Of a stretch of 64,000 bases of DNA, positions 50,432-60,808 are shown piece after piece (positions within the stretch are counted from its first letter, which is position 1; each line of letters opens with the position of its first letter). The stretch is from Sinorhizobium fredii (GTDB taxonomy: Bacteria > Pseudomonadota > Alphaproteobacteria > Rhizobiales > Rhizobiaceae): positions 702,501 to 766,500 of the forward strand of contig NZ_CP024307.1 of NCBI RefSeq assembly GCF_002944405.1, given 5' to 3'. The notes below the pieces were generated by a model, which was not told the DNA's origin, made no database searches, and saw only the letters and a program-made list of their open reading frames with translations. Made by a program: the position numbers and the translations under genes.

Positions 50432-50734
50432 GGAGCTCGCGCTTTGCTGGCGCCTGCGACAGCAGGTCGTTCTGGTCTCGCGGAACGCGACGGCAGACCG
50501 CGGACGGAGCTGGCGTGGCCCGTGGCCGGGCACGTGCGGACCGGCGTATAAGCCTCGGATTTTGCTTGTGCTTGTGAAAAAGCAATCGACTTGGGAGATG
50601 GTCGATTTGGCTGGTGCGAAAGCGCTTGAGCTTACTGAGAAACATGCCTAACTTCGGCATCGCATCGATCAACACAGGACGCAACCGCGGCGGAAAGATG
50701 CGGCGTGTCTCGAGCCAATAAAAGGGGGAGTTGT
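50432..50734 (+). promoter_or_regulatory. Promoter region of the polyamine-type ABC operon
   Basis: The 303-base gap has a plausible promoter, TTGAGC (50626-50631), 17 bases, TAACTT (50649-50654). Just upstream is a perfect 7-base inverted repeat, AATCGAC (50584-50590) and GTCGATT (50601-50607), a possible operator. No ORF is supported. Confidence 0.45.
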
Positions 50735-51829
50735 ATGCGCAAACTCTTTGTCGCCTCTTTGGCGGCCGCAATGCTAGGCGGAGCGGCCACGCTCGCTTTC
50801 GCCCAGGAGCGGGTCGTCAACGTCTATAACTGGTCGGACTATATCGACGACAGCATCCTTGAGGATTTCACCAAGGAGACCGGCATCAAGGTCGTCTATG
50901 ACGTCTTCGACTCCAATGAAATTCTCGAAACCAAGCTGCTTGCCGGCGGCTCCGGCTATGATGTCGTCGTTCCGACTGCGAGCTTCCTGCAGCGCCAGAT
51001 CGCCGCGGGCGTGTTCCAGAAGCTCGACAAATCGAAGTTGCCGAATCTTTCGAACATGTGGGACGTGATCATGGAGCGTACGGCAAAGTACGATCCGGGC
51101 AACGAATATGCCGTCGACTACATGTGGGGAACCACCGGCATCGGCTACAATGTCGAGAAGATGAAGGAAATTCTCGGCGCCGACGAGAAGCCGAACTGGG
51201 ACGTCATCTTCAATCCCGAGATCGCGGCGAAGTTCAAGGATTGCGGCATTCACCTGCTCGATTCGCCGACCGATATCATGCCGTCGGCGCTGACCTATCT
51301 CGGCCTCGATCCGGACAGCCACGAGGCCGCCGATCTCGAAAAGGCCGCCGATCTGCTCCTGAAGGTCCGGCCCTATATCCGCAAGTTCCACTCGTCGGAA
51401 TATATCAATGCGCTGGCAAATGGCGACATCTGCCTGGCGGTCGGATTTTCCGGCGATATCTTCCAGGCGCGCGACCGGGCGGCCGAGGCGAAGGCCGGCG
51501 TGACGGTCGATTATTCGATCCCGGCGCAAGGGGCGCAGATGTGGTTCGACATGCTGGCAATCCCCGCCGATGCGCCGCATGTCGCCGAAGCGCACGAGTT
51601 CATCAACTACATGATGAAGCCGGAAGTCATCGCCAAGGCGTCGAACTACGTCTTCTACGCCAACGGCAACAAGGCCTCGCAACAGTTCCTCGACAAGGAA
51701 GTGCTCGAGGACACGGCCATCTATCCCTCGGACGCCGTGATGCAGAAGCTCTTCACCACGACTCCGTTCGAGGCCAAGGAGCAGCGGGTACTGACAAGGC
51801 TCTGGACGAAGATCGTAACCGGTCAGTAG
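50735..51829 (+). CDS. Spermidine/putrescine-type periplasmic binding protein
   Basis: The 364-residue PotD/PotF-family protein has a signal peptide (about 1-23) followed by VVNVYNWSDYIDDSI, the hallmark of polyamine-binding proteins, and DYMWGTTGIGYNVEKM. Ligand specificity within polyamines cannot be read. AAAGGGGGAG precedes the ATG at 50735; an in-frame GTG at 50705 is rejected. It is the first of four ABC genes. Confidence 0.9.
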   Translation: MRKLFVASLAAAMLGGAATLAFAQERVVNVYNWSDYIDDSILEDFTKETGIKVVYDVFDSNEILETKLLAGGSGYDVVVPTASFLQRQIAAGVFQKLDKSKLPNLSNMWDVIMERTAKYDPGNEYAVDYMWGTTGIGYNVEKMKEILGADEKPNWDVIFNPEIAAKFKDCGIHLLDSPTDIMPSALTYLGLDPDSHEAADLEKAADLLLKVRPYIRKFHSSEYINALANGDICLAVGFSGDIFQARDRAAEAKAGVTVDYSIPAQGAQMWFDMLAIPADAPHVAEAHEFINYMMKPEVIAKASNYVFYANGNKASQQFLDKEVLEDTAIYPSDAVMQKLFTTTPFEAKEQRVLTRLWTKIVTGQ

Positions 51830-51840
51830 GAGCGGAAAAG

Positions 51841-51872
51841 AATTGCCCGGACCTCAATCCGGGCAATTTCTT
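51841..51872 (+). terminator. Intergenic hairpin after the binding-protein gene
   Basis: AATTGCCCGGA (51841-51851) pairs with TCCGGGCAATT (51858-51868), followed by TCTT. It probably acts as a partial terminator or message stabiliser, giving excess binding protein. Confidence 0.75.
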
Positions 51873-51947
51873 CAGGGGGATTTCGGGAGCGGTTCAGCCG
51901 GCAACGGGGCGGCGCCGCCTCCATCGATTGCGGCACTTCGGGGTTAT

Positions 51948-53093
51948 ATGATGAAGTCTCTCGGTAGTATCCGGCGTTCCTTCGCACCATGGGCGGACCC
52001 CGCCTCCAAGCCATTCATTTCCGTCAAGAACGTTACCAAGAAGTTCGGCGAGTTCACCGCCGTCGACGACCTGTCGCTGAACATCTACACGCGCGAATTC
52101 TTTGCACTGCTCGGCGCATCCGGTTGCGGCAAGTCGACCCTGTTGCGCATGCTCGCCGGCTTCGAGCAGCCGACGTCCGGCGAGATCGTTCTCGACGGTC
52201 AGAACCTCGCCGGCATTCCGCCCTATCGGCGGCCGGTCAACATGATGTTCCAGTCCTACGCGCTGTTCCCGCACATGACGGTCGAGAACAACATCGCCTT
52301 CGGTTTGAAGCAGGACGGCATGCCGAAGGCCGATATCGCCGAGCGGGTGGGGCAGATGCTGAAGCTCGTCAAGCTCGAGAAATTCGCCCAGCGCAAGCCG
52401 CATCAGCTGTCCGGCGGCCAGCGGCAGCGCGTAGCGCTTGCCCGTTCGCTGGCCAAGCGGCCCAAGGTGCTGCTGCTCGACGAGCCCCTCGGCGCGCTCG
52501 ACAAGAAGCTGCGCGAGGAAACCCAGTTCGAACTGATGGATCTGCAGCAGGAACTCGGCCTGACCTTCGTCATCGTCACCCATGACCAGGAAGAAGCGAT
52601 GACCATGGCCGACCGCATCGCCGTCATGAGCCACGGCAAGGTCGTCCAGGTGGCGACGCCGGCCGAGATTTACGAGGCGCCGAATTCGCGCTTCGTCGCC
52701 GACTTCATCGGCGACGTGAACCTGTTCGACGGCACGGTGACCGCGGCTGAAGGCGGTTCCGTTCGGATCGAAACGACCGGCGGCATTCCGCTTCGCATCG
52801 CCTCGGCCGAAAAACCGGCAAATGGAGCAAAGGCCGCCTTCGCCGTTCGTCCGGAAAAGATCAGGATCAGCCGCCAGCCGCCCGCCCATGCTCCGGTCAA
52901 TGCGGCCGAGGGCGAGATCTGGGACATCGGCTATCTCGGCGACATGACCGTGTTCCACGTCCGCCTTAGGGACGGCAAGGTCGTCAAGGCGTCGTCGCTG
53001 AACGCGGTGCGCGCGGTCGAGGACCCGCTCGGTTACGACCAGCAGGTCTGGATCTCGTTCGGCGAGGATGCCGGCGTCGTCCTGAAGGATTGA
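51948..53093 (+). CDS. Spermidine/putrescine-type ABC ATPase (PotA/PotG-like)
   Basis: The 381-residue ATPase has Walker A GASGCGKST (about 56-64), Q-loop MFQSYALFPHM, signature LSGGQRQR, Walker B VLLLDEPLGALD, switch His in VIVTHDQEEAM and a C-terminal TOBE domain. Starts at 51948 and 51951 are both possible behind a weak GGGG; a frame open from 51843 runs through the hairpin and is rejected. It is followed 4 bases later by the first permease gene. Confidence 0.9.
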   Translation: MMKSLGSIRRSFAPWADPASKPFISVKNVTKKFGEFTAVDDLSLNIYTREFFALLGASGCGKSTLLRMLAGFEQPTSGEIVLDGQNLAGIPPYRRPVNMMFQSYALFPHMTVENNIAFGLKQDGMPKADIAERVGQMLKLVKLEKFAQRKPHQLSGGQRQRVALARSLAKRPKVLLLDEPLGALDKKLREETQFELMDLQQELGLTFVIVTHDQEEAMTMADRIAVMSHGKVVQVATPAEIYEAPNSRFVADFIGDVNLFDGTVTAAEGGSVRIETTGGIPLRIASAEKPANGAKAAFAVRPEKIRISRQPPAHAPVNAAEGEIWDIGYLGDMTVFHVRLRDGKVVKASSLNAVRAVEDPLGYDQQVWISFGEDAGVVLKD

Positions 53094-53097
53094 AGCC

Positions 53098-54009
53098 ATG
53101 GCGAAACTTGCCTCAGCCCTCATGAGCCGCCTGGTGATCATCGTCCCCTATGCCTGGCTGCTGTTCTTCTTCCTCATTCCCTTCTTCATCGTCTTCCGCA
53201 TCTCGCTGTCGCAGACCACGGTCGCCATGCCGCCCTATACGCCGGTCTTCGATCTGGCCGGCGGGCTGGCGGGCATGCTGGAGAAGGCCCGCGAATTCTC
53301 CGTCGACAACTATGTCTGGCTGACCGAGGACGCGCTCTATTTCAATGCCTATGTGTCGAGCGTCGTCATCGCCGCCATCTCGACCTTCCTGACGCTGCTG
53401 ATCGGCTATCCGATCGCTTACGGCATGGCCCGGGCGCCGCGCGCGATCCGACCGATGCTGTTGATGCTGGTGATCCTGCCCTTCTGGACGAGCTTCCTGA
53501 TCCGCGTCTATGCCTGGATTGCCATCCTGAAGCCCGAAGGGCTGCTGAACCAGTTCCTGATGGCGATCGGCGTCATCGACCAGCCGCTCATCATCCTCAA
53601 CACCAATGCCGCGATCTATATCGGCATCGTCTATTCCTATCTTCCCTTCATGGTGCTGCCGATCTATTCGGCGCTGGAGAAGATGGATCACTCGCTAATC
53701 GAGGCGGCGCAGGACCTCGGCTGCACCCCGATCAGCGCCTTCTGGCGCGTCACCTTCCTGTTGTCGCTGCCGGGCGTGGTCGCCGGCTGCCTGCTCGTCT
53801 TCATTCCGGCCGTCGGCGAGTTCGTCATCCCCGACCTGCTCGGCGGGTCGGAAACGCTGATGATCGGCAAGACGCTCTGGAACGAGTTCAATGCCAATCG
53901 CGATTGGCCGGTCTCCTCGGCGGTGGCGATCATCCTGCTGATGATCCTCGTGATCCCGATCGTCTATTTCCAGAACGTCCAGGCCAAGGTCGATAGCGAG
54001 GGCAGATAG
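53098..54009 (+). CDS. Spermidine/putrescine-type ABC permease (PotB/PotH-like)
   Basis: The 303-residue protein has six membrane segments and the EAA loop EAAQDLGCTPISAFWRVTF, with the PotB/H-typical DLLGGSETLMIGKTLWNEF near the end. It forms the channel with the next gene, 3 bases downstream. Confidence 0.92.
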   Translation: MAKLASALMSRLVIIVPYAWLLFFFLIPFFIVFRISLSQTTVAMPPYTPVFDLAGGLAGMLEKAREFSVDNYVWLTEDALYFNAYVSSVVIAAISTFLTLLIGYPIAYGMARAPRAIRPMLLMLVILPFWTSFLIRVYAWIAILKPEGLLNQFLMAIGVIDQPLIILNTNAAIYIGIVYSYLPFMVLPIYSALEKMDHSLIEAAQDLGCTPISAFWRVTFLLSLPGVVAGCLLVFIPAVGEFVIPDLLGGSETLMIGKTLWNEFNANRDWPVSSAVAIILLMILVIPIVYFQNVQAKVDSEGR

Positions 54010-54012
54010 GAC

Positions 54013-54834
54013 ATGGAAAAGTGGTCCCGCTTCAATATCGCCTCCGTCGTGCTCGGCTTCGGCTTTCTCTACCTGCCGATCGTGCTTCTGGTGATCTTCT
54101 CCTTCAACGAGTCAAAACTGGTGACGGTGTGGGCCGGTTTTTCGACCAAATGGTACAGCCAGCTCTGGCACAATCAGGGGCTCCTCGATGCCGCCTGGGT
54201 GACCATTCGCGTCGGGCTGCTGTCGGCGACGTGTGCGACGGTTCTGGGCACGTTGGCGGCGCTGGCGCTGGTGCGCTATTCGCGCTTCCGCGGACGCGTG
54301 CTTTTCTCCGGCATGGTCTATGCGCCGCTGGTCATGCCCGAGGTGATCACCGGCCTGTCGCTGCTGCTGCTATTCGTGGCGATCGGGCTTGATCGCGGCT
54401 TCTGGACGATCACGCTCGCCCACATCACCTTCACCATGTGCTTCGTCGCGGTCGTGGTGCAGTCACGCCTATTGAGCTTCGACCAATCGATCGAGGAGGC
54501 GGCGCTTGACCTCGGCGCGAGCCCGGTCAGGACCTTCTTCGCGATCACCCTGCCGGTGATCGCGCCGGCCGTATTTTCGGGCTGGGTCCTGGCCTTCACC
54601 CTGTCGCTCGACGATCTCGTCATCTCAAGCTTCACCACCGGACCGGGCGCCACGACGCTGCCAATGAAGATCTACAGCCAGGTGAGACTCGGCGTGACGC
54701 CGGAGATCAATGCGATCTGCACCATCCTGATCGGTATCGTCGCCTTTGGCGTGGTCGTCGCATCGATCGTCACCAAGCGGCGGGAGGTTCAGCGCGAAAA
54801 GGATGAGCGCGCTGCTATTGCGGCCATCGGCTGA
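54013..54834 (+). CDS. Spermidine/putrescine-type ABC permease (PotC/PotI-like)
   Basis: The 273-residue protein has six membrane segments, the N-terminal LVIFSFNESKLVTVWAGFS typical of PotC/I, and the EAA loop EAALDLGASPVRTFFAITLP. It is the last gene of the ABC operon and converges with the AsmA-family gene, 3 bases apart. Confidence 0.92.
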   Translation: MEKWSRFNIASVVLGFGFLYLPIVLLVIFSFNESKLVTVWAGFSTKWYSQLWHNQGLLDAAWVTIRVGLLSATCATVLGTLAALALVRYSRFRGRVLFSGMVYAPLVMPEVITGLSLLLLFVAIGLDRGFWTITLAHITFTMCFVAVVVQSRLLSFDQSIEEAALDLGASPVRTFFAITLPVIAPAVFSGWVLAFTLSLDDLVISSFTTGPGATTLPMKIYSQVRLGVTPEINAICTILIGIVAFGVVVASIVTKRREVQREKDERAAIAAIG

Positions 54835-54837
54835 GCC

Positions 54838-56658
54838 TCATTTTGGAGCGACGAGAACGGAAAGCGGCGAGATCACCGCATTCGGCCAGGAGCCGCCGAC
54901 GAAGAAGCGAACCGGTTGGTTGCCGCTGGGCGCCTCGGCTTGAAGCGTTCCGGCAAGCGCCAAGCTGCCGTTGCGATAGGGGACAACGCCGGCGAGGGAC
55001 AGGTTGCCCGACGTTCCGGTGAAATCGGCCCGGTCGAGCCTCGCCGTGCCGTCGGCAAAGCTGGCCTTTACGTTCGCCACCTGGAAGTCGAAGCTCGCCT
55101 CATTCGCTTGAGAGAGCGAAAAGAACTCGCCCTTGCGGACGAGATCGGCGAAGGCGTGGGCATCGAAGCCGGCGATGCTGCCATTCGCCAGCGACAGCGT
55201 GAGATTGCCCCATATGTCGCCAAGTCCCGTGGCCCAGACGGGATGATCGGTACCGATGTCGATGCTGAGAATGCCCCGGCCGGCCGGCGCAGGACCGTTG
55301 AGGCCGAAGCTGCCGAGCACTGCGTCGAAGTCGGCGTCCTTGAGGCGCGCCTGCAATCGGCCGCCATGGTCCAGCCCTTCATCAGAGAGCACGACGCGGC
55401 CGCTCAGGCTGCCGTTGGCGTAGTTGCTGTCGCCGATGTCGAGCGAGGCGCGCTTGCCATCGATCAACACTCCGGCGGCGACGTCGGTCAGGTGCAGGGG
55501 ACCGGCGAGGACCTCCTGCGAGGAAAGGCGAACGTCCGTTTGCCAGGCAGCGACAAAGCTTTCCACCAGACGCCAAAGGCGGTCGTCCCGACCAAGCGGT
55601 GAAAGCGCGGCGACGGGAACGCCGTTGAGGTCGATGCGATCGAAGGCGAGCGTCCCTTCTATGCTCGGCGCCTTGCCGTCCGTAAGGGAGATATCGAGTA
55701 CGCCCGTCGCGCTGGCGCCGCCCATGGTGAATGCCAGTTCGTCGAGCTTCAGCGTCTTCTCGCCGGTGGTCACTCTGGTGTCGATGCTGAGCCCTCCCGG
55801 CGGGAGCGTCGCTGTCGAGCCGCCGTGATACCACTCAGTGAGCGTTTGAAGGGAAGCTGCGGACATCTGCAGATGGCCGGACGCGAAGGGAACGGACGAA
55901 AGCTTGCCGACGCCCTCGAAGGAGAATGTCAGCGGCGCCGATGTGATCGAGGTCTTCAGCGGCGCGTTTTGTTTCGCCAAGAGCGAGAGCGGATCGTCGC
56001 AGACGAACGCCCAGGCGACCTCTTCGCCGCTCAGCCGTGCCGACAGTTGCGTGCTCAATCGTCCCGCAAAGGAGGGCCACTTGATCGTGCCGGAGATTCC
56101 CGGAATGTCGATGTCGCTGCCGTCAGCCATTCGGTCGAGCACGATCAGCCGGCCATTCTCGATCGCGATGTCGCCGAATGGGCTTTCCTGAGCCAATGCG
56201 GCGGCTTCGGACGGGGCGAGCCAATGCGGCTTTTGCCAGTTGATCGTGCCGTCGGCCCGGCGCTCGATCGTGACGACGGGATCGACAAGGCTTATGTCCT
56301 CCAGCGTCGGATCGCCGAGAAGCGTCGAAAGCGGACTGAACGATGCGGTGATGCGGCCAATTTCGGCAAGCGGACGGGGTTCGGGCCCTCTGGTTTCGAT
56401 CGTCGCCGACGGCAAGGTCAATAGCGGTTCGGGCCAGAGCCGGACGGTCGGTTCACCGTTGATCCTGCTCTTGCCGCCAGACCAGCTGTCGAGCGTCCGC
56501 TCCATCGCTGCGCGCACGCCGGTGGTCGAGACGAGCAGGGGCAGGGCGGCGTTGTAACCGAGGGCGAGAATGACCCCGCCTGCGGCAGACCAGACGAAAT
56601 GGCGACGCTGCAGGCGCAGCCTCAAGACGCGCGATATTTTCCGGATGGGTCTGGACAT
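54838..56658 (-). CDS. AsmA-family protein
   Basis: The 606-residue protein has an N-terminal membrane segment (about 22-44), then a long beta-rich periplasmic body with AsmA-type features (early EDISLVDPVVTIERRADGT, late LADLVRKGEFF and DRADFTGTSGNLSLAGVV). AsmA proteins are bridge-like lipid-transfer proteins affecting the outer membrane. The N-terminal segment starts with a basic stretch, as expected for an inner-membrane anchor. It is divergent from acsA2. Confidence 0.8.
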   Translation of the reverse strand: MSRPIRKISRVLRLRLQRRHFVWSAAGGVILALGYNAALPLLVSTTGVRAAMERTLDSWSGGKSRINGEPTVRLWPEPLLTLPSATIETRGPEPRPLAEIGRITASFSPLSTLLGDPTLEDISLVDPVVTIERRADGTINWQKPHWLAPSEAAALAQESPFGDIAIENGRLIVLDRMADGSDIDIPGISGTIKWPSFAGRLSTQLSARLSGEEVAWAFVCDDPLSLLAKQNAPLKTSITSAPLTFSFEGVGKLSSVPFASGHLQMSAASLQTLTEWYHGGSTATLPPGGLSIDTRVTTGEKTLKLDELAFTMGGASATGVLDISLTDGKAPSIEGTLAFDRIDLNGVPVAALSPLGRDDRLWRLVESFVAAWQTDVRLSSQEVLAGPLHLTDVAAGVLIDGKRASLDIGDSNYANGSLSGRVVLSDEGLDHGGRLQARLKDADFDAVLGSFGLNGPAPAGRGILSIDIGTDHPVWATGLGDIWGNLTLSLANGSIAGFDAHAFADLVRKGEFFSLSQANEASFDFQVANVKASFADGTARLDRADFTGTSGNLSLAGVVPYRNGSLALAGTLQAEAPSGNQPVRFFVGGSWPNAVISPLSVLVAPK

Positions 56659-56825
56659 TTCGGTCGGTCGGCATCGCCCTTGGTGAAACCGTCTGGATAG
56701 GCCTTGAAGAGGGCAAATGCAACTGACATGGAAATGTCGTCTTCAAGGAGGTGGCGCTGCCGTGCACGCTGTTTATTTTGCGTTGCAGCATGGTATAGAA
56801 CAGGGCAGAGGGAGTGGAGGAACGC

Positions 56826-58778
<1,953 letters not shown>

Positions 58779-59044
58779 GGGGGCGGCGCCGGTTAGCCTG
58801 GACGCGCCCGCTGAATTAACCAAGCAATCCGACTTGCGGTTCGTTTCCTAAAATTGTCGGGTCTGGCGGTAAGGTCTTGTTAAGGTTTGCCGGGGCATGG
58901 TCGAGCCAACTGGAGGCCGGTCCATCAAGGCGCCGGTGCCGCAGCAGCGATGCTGTCACAGACATGACGTCCCGAGTTCTCGAGCATTTGTTGGTTAGCA
59001 TGACTTCAAAGGCGGCCGCGAGCCGCCTCTTTTTTGCGCCTGTC
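58779..59044 (+). other. Gap with an orphan plus-strand terminator
   Basis: GGCGGC (59011-59016) pairs with GCCGCC (59022-59027), followed by TCTTTTTTG, a convincing plus-strand intrinsic terminator 233 bases after the acsA2 stop. The long interval could be an acsA2 3' leader or a separate small RNA of about 100-200 bases. TTGTTAAGG near 58875 could mark a promoter, but no good -35/-10 pair was found. No ORF is supported. Confidence 0.45.
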
Positions 59045-60727
59045 CTATGAGCGGCGTTCGAGCGACCGCGACACCAGAATGACCGGGATCATGCCGCAGA
59101 TGACGATGATCATCGCGGCGACCGAAGCATCCTCTACCTTGGCGCGCGACGCGTCCTCGTAGACGAGGGTGGCGAGCGTGTTGAAATTGAACGGCCGCAG
59201 CATGATGGTCGCGGAAAGCTCCTTCATCGTTTCGATGAAGACGAGCAGCGCCGATGTCAGCACCGCCGGGCGCATCATCGGCAGAAGCACCGAGCGTAGG
59301 GTCTGGCCGCCCGTCCGGCCGAGCGCGCGGGCGGCCATGTCGAGATGCGGCGAGAGCTTGTGGAAGCCGGCTTCCAGCGTTCCCTCGGCCATGGTTAGAA
59401 ACCGCACCGCGCAGGCATAGACGATCGCAAAGCCGGTGCCGCTGAGGACGAGACCGGTGGAAGTGCCGAAAAGGCTGCGCATCCATGCATCCAGGCCATT
59501 GTCGAAGGCGGCGAGCGGAAAGAGCACGCCGATGGCGAGCACCGTTCCCGGCACGCCGTAGCCGAACGAGGCGAGCCGCCCGGCGGCTTCGGTGAGCGGC
59601 GAGCGGCCGGTGCGGGCCGCATAGGCCATGACGAAACCCAGGAAAACCGCGACGAGTGCCGTCAGGCCGGAGACCAGGACGCTGTGCAGCAATGCGTCGA
59701 GGAGGCGCGGCGCCAAAAATTGGTCGAGTCGCTTCAATGCGTAGTTGCCGAGCACCAGGAAGGGGACGGCAAAACCGGAAAGAACAGGCAGGAGACAGAC
59801 GAGCGTTGCAGTCCATTTCTTCCAGCCCGACAGCTCGAGGCGCACCGCGTCGTGGACGGCCGCCGTCGTCTTCTGGCTGGCGAAGCGCTGGCTGCGGCGG
59901 GCGGCACGTTCGACCATCATCAACGCGACGATGAAAACAAGCATGATGCAGGCGATCTGCGCGGCACCCGCAAGGCTGCCGCGGTTGAGCCAGGTGTCGA
60001 AGATAGAAAAGGTCAGGGTCTGAACGCCGAGAAATTCGACCGCGCCGATGTCGTTCATCGTTTCCATGGCGACGAGCGTCAGGCCGATCACGACCGCCGG
60101 CCTGGCCATCGGGATCTGGATTTTCAGGAAGACCTTCAGCGGCCCGGCGCCGAGCGTGCGGGCCACGTCGGCGGCCGCACGGCCCTGCATCAGAAACATC
60201 GAGCGGCAGGCAAGATAGATATAGGGATAGAGGACCGAGCTGATCACCAGCACCGCGCCGCCGAGCGAACGCACATCCGGAAACCAATAGTCCCGGCTCG
60301 TCTGAAAACCGAAGAGCGCCCGGATGAGGCCCTGGACCGGTCCGGTGAAGGTCAAGAGCTCGCCGAAGGCATAGGCCGCGAGATAGGCCGGGATAGCAAG
60401 CGGCAGCACCAGCATGGCGGAGAGGAGCCGGCGCAGCGGAAATTCGCAGGTCGCCACCAGCCATGCCGTCACGATGCCGACGGCGGCGGTCACCGCGCCG
60501 GTCAGCCCGACGAGCATCAGCGTTCTGACGGTGGCGCGGGGAATGACGTTCTCGATGAGATGCGGCCAGTCCGCGCCGCCGCCGGTCACCGCAAGCCATG
60601 CGATGGCGGCGATCGGCATGAGCACGATCGCCGATGCGAGGCCGGACCAGCTTGCGAGCAGCCGATGCGTCAGTCCGGTGCCCGACCTGGCATGGCGTCG
60701 CTTGAGGCTTTTGGCGGTGAAGTGCAA
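59045..60727 (-). CDS. Fused iron-type ABC transporter permease (FbpB-like)
   Basis: The 560-residue membrane protein is two permease halves in one chain, about 12 helices. Each half has an EAA loop: ARTLGAGPLKVFLKIQIP in the first and ARALGRTGGQTLRSVLLPMM in the second. This is the FbpB/SfuB layout of ferric iron transporters. No binding protein or ATPase gene is adjacent, so the partners are encoded elsewhere or outside the window. It is preceded by an 81-base gap from the histidine kinase gene. Confidence 0.88.
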   Translation of the reverse strand: MHFTAKSLKRRHARSGTGLTHRLLASWSGLASAIVLMPIAAIAWLAVTGGGADWPHLIENVIPRATVRTLMLVGLTGAVTAAVGIVTAWLVATCEFPLRRLLSAMLVLPLAIPAYLAAYAFGELLTFTGPVQGLIRALFGFQTSRDYWFPDVRSLGGAVLVISSVLYPYIYLACRSMFLMQGRAAADVARTLGAGPLKVFLKIQIPMARPAVVIGLTLVAMETMNDIGAVEFLGVQTLTFSIFDTWLNRGSLAGAAQIACIMLVFIVALMMVERAARRSQRFASQKTTAAVHDAVRLELSGWKKWTATLVCLLPVLSGFAVPFLVLGNYALKRLDQFLAPRLLDALLHSVLVSGLTALVAVFLGFVMAYAARTGRSPLTEAAGRLASFGYGVPGTVLAIGVLFPLAAFDNGLDAWMRSLFGTSTGLVLSGTGFAIVYACAVRFLTMAEGTLEAGFHKLSPHLDMAARALGRTGGQTLRSVLLPMMRPAVLTSALLVFIETMKELSATIMLRPFNFNTLATLVYEDASRAKVEDASVAAMIIVICGMIPVILVSRSLERRS

Positions 60728-60808
60728 ACGATCCGTTCCGGGGCAAGGTGCTGCTGGCGGCAGCCAAACTGGCTGTCGCGGGTCAACATTTCCTTACAGC
60801 ATCGGCCC

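Noticed and set aside
58995..60767. 590-codon minus-strand open frame overlapping the permease gene in another frame
   Set aside because: Arg/Pro-rich product without membrane segments; the neighbouring frame gives a perfect two-part permease.
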